Program-made: the position numbers and the translations under genes
NCBI GenBank assembly: GCA_903832005.1
Contig: CAIKZO010000151.1
Span: forward strand, 1 to 39,070
Origin: Enhydrobacter aerosaccus
GTDB taxonomy: Bacteria; Pseudomonadota; Alphaproteobacteria; Reyranellales; Reyranellaceae
DNA: 39,070 nucleotides
Reading direction: 5' to 3'
Notes under the pieces: generated by a model
Databases searched by the model: none
What the model was told of the DNA's origin: nothing
Seen by the model: only the letters and a program-made list of their open reading frames with translations
Shown: in pieces, positions 37,727-39,070 of the stretch
Layout: every line of letters starts with the position of its first letter
Numbering within the stretch: the stretch's first letter is position 1

Positions 37727-38223
37727 CGCAGGACCTCGATCAGGAAAACCCAGGCGTTCAGCACGGCAAAAATCAGGGCGGCGATGGTGCCCGCGGCGAT
37801 CCAGTAGAGCCCGCCACTATGTCCCAACCGTAGCAGGCTGCCACCCACCAGCAGGGCCGCGGCGGCAATATGGCCACCTGACAGACCGACCACCAATTCG
37901 ACCGCCGAGCGCCCGGACTTCACATGCGCCACGATCGTCTCGCGGGAACATCCCAGCAGGATCAGCCAGCCGATCGCGGAGACGATGAACGTCTCCACGG
38001 CAAAGGCCGATACCGACTGGGGAATCAGCGCCGCGAGCCCGATGATCACCGGCAGCATCAGCACCGCGACGGTAGCGCTGGCGCGGGGCGGCAACTGCGG
38101 ATGCTTGAGGATCTGCTGGATATTCACGGAGACGGCGACGATCACCAGACCTGCCAGGGTCGCGGAAACGCCAGAGGCAGTCATGAAGAAATAGGCCCAA
38201 TTTTCGAGGGTATTGGCCGTCAT
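37723..38223 (-). CDS. Small inner-membrane protein, unknown function
   Basis: A 166-residue hydrophobic protein I do not recognise by family. Four membrane helices are visible: about residues 10-32 (FFMTASGVSATLAGLVIVAVSV), 48-68 (ASATVAVLMLPVIIGLAAL), 72-90 (SAFAVETFIVSAIGWLILLG), and the last 35 residues (GLYWIAAGTIAALIFAVLNAWVFLIEVL), with a further hydrophobic stretch near 110-130. The loop between them has the charged segment CSRETIVAHVKSGRS. Its stop overlaps the anmK start, so the two are co-translated. The gene diverges from tyrS, 54 bases away. A role in cell-wall recycling is suggested by neighbourhood only. Confidence 0.75.
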   Translation of the reverse strand: MTANTLENWAYFFMTASGVSATLAGLVIVAVSVNIQQILKHPQLPPRASATVAVLMLPVIIGLAALIPQSVSAFAVETFIVSAIGWLILLGCSRETIVAHVKSGRSAVELVVGLSGGHIAAAALLVGGSLLRLGHSGGLYWIAAGTIAALIFAVLNAWVFLIEVLR

Positions 38224-38277
38224 GCCCCCTCGTGTTACACCGCCCGCCCTTCACGGACAAATCGGCCGGGCAACGAA

Positions 38278-39070
38278 ATGACCACGTTCAAGTCGGATTT
38301 CATGCGGATCGTGCACGAGCGCGGCATGGTGCACCAGTGCAGCGATACCGCGCGCCTGGATAAGCTGCTGAGCACCGGCACCCGCACGGCCTATATCGGT
38401 TTCGACTGCACCGCCGACTCGCTCCATGTCGGGCACCTGCTGCAGATCATGCTGCTGCGCTGGTGGCAGAAGACCGGCCACCAGCCGATCGCGCTGATGG
38501 GCGGCGGCACGACCAAGGTCGGCGATCCTTCCGGCCGTGACGAGACACGTCAGCTGCTCACGACCGAGGCGATCAACGCCAACATGGCCGAGATCAAGAA
38601 GAGCTTCGCCAACTACCTCACCTTCGGCAGCGGCCCGAAGGATGCGATCATGGCCAACAACGCCGACTGGCTCGATACTCTTCAGTACATCCCGCTGCTG
38701 CGCGATATCGGCCGACATTTCTCGGTCAACCGCATGCTGACCATGGATTCGGTGAAGCTGCGGCTCGAGCGCGACCAGCCGCTCACCTTCCTCGAATTCA
38801 ACTACATGATCCTGCAGTCCTACGACTATGTGGAGCTGTTCCGCCGTCACAAATGCATCGTGCAGATGGGCGGCTCCGATCAGTGGGGCAACATCATCAT
38901 GGGCGCCGATCTCGGCCGCCGTGTTGAAGGCGCGGAGCTGTTCGCGCTGACCTCGCCGCTGCTCACGACGTCATCCGGCGCCAAGATGGGCAAGACGGCC
39001 GCGGGTGCCGTGTGGCTCAACCCTGCCCGGCTCAGCCCCTACGAATTCTGGCAGTACTGGCGCAACACCG
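38278..39070 (+). CDS. tyrS: Tyrosyl-tRNA synthetase, 5' part (cut by window end)
   Basis: The first 264 codons of a class I aminoacyl-tRNA synthetase that charges tRNA-Tyr, running off the right edge. The ATG at 38278 follows CAACGAA and begins MTTFKSDFMRIVHERGM. The HIGH-type motif is HVGHLLQ near residue 46, after YIGFDCTADSLHVG; GDPSGRDETR near 82-91 and YMILQSYDYVEL are TyrRS-specific; QMGGSDQWGNI near 200 is the tyrosine-binding signature, and KMGKT near 240 is the KMSKS loop. The C-terminal anticodon and S4-like domains lie outside the window. It diverges from the small membrane-protein gene. Confidence 0.97.
   Translation, partial: MTTFKSDFMRIVHERGMVHQCSDTARLDKLLSTGTRTAYIGFDCTADSLHVGHLLQIMLLRWWQKTGHQPIALMGGGTTKVGDPSGRDETRQLLTTEAINANMAEIKKSFANYLTFGSGPKDAIMANNADWLDTLQYIPLLRDIGRHFSVNRMLTMDSVKLRLERDQPLTFLEFNYMILQSYDYVELFRRHKCIVQMGGSDQWGNIIMGADLGRRVEGAELFALTSPLLTTSSGAKMGKTAAGAVWLNPARLSPYEFWQYWRNT

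Overview
The window reads as a chromosomal segment of a high-GC alphaproteobacterium. The reasons are dense GC-rich coding, a complete isc operon led by iscR with hscBA and iscX, two adjacent cysteine desulfurases, and many solute-binding proteins including one of the Bug/TctC type. A Rhodospirillales- or Reyranella-like source is my inference, not proven. I see no phage, transposase, integrase or CRISPR array. No stretch over 300 bases lacks a gene; the longest gaps are 1000-1250, 35768-35970 and 3558-3699.

Left part, 1-24501, is mostly catabolic and transport genes. It starts with a luciferase-like flavin monooxygenase, three tandem small SpoIIAA-like proteins (the first frameshifted), an orphan solute-binding protein and a MetE-like zinc methyltransferase. 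A polar-amino-acid-type ABC transporter (two permeases, ATPase, two duplicated binding proteins) follows on the minus strand. A hydantoin racemase diverges from it. Next is a translationally coupled minus-strand set: Rieske oxygenase, Bug binding protein, D-2-hydroxyacid dehydrogenase. An IclR regulator of PcaR/PcaU type diverges from that set. Then come a flavin reductase with an N-carbamoyl-D-amino acid hydrolase, a secreted caspase-like protein, a D-hydantoinase with a DapA-family aldolase, and a dipeptide-type transporter (two permeases, one binding protein, no ATPase) ending in an amidohydrolase. Racemase, hydantoinase and carbamoylase together form the classic set that turns 5-substituted hydantoins into D-amino acids. 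I infer that this region handles hydantoin-like or other cyclic amide or imide compounds and takes them up through the neighbouring transporters.

Right part, 24510-39070, is housekeeping. It holds a ferredoxin/flavodoxin-NADP reductase, an elongator tRNA-Met with a visible promoter and terminator, a secreted MORN-repeat protein, mnmA, two related glycine-zipper lipoproteins and the isc operon in the order iscR, second cysteine desulfurase, iscS, iscU, iscA, hscB, hscA, fdx, iscX. After it come an alpha/beta hydrolase divergent from iscR, anmK coupled to a small membrane protein, and the first two-thirds of tyrS. IscS supplies sulfur both for Fe-S assembly and, in known systems, for MnmA. The reductase and ferredoxin could feed electrons to Fe-S assembly.
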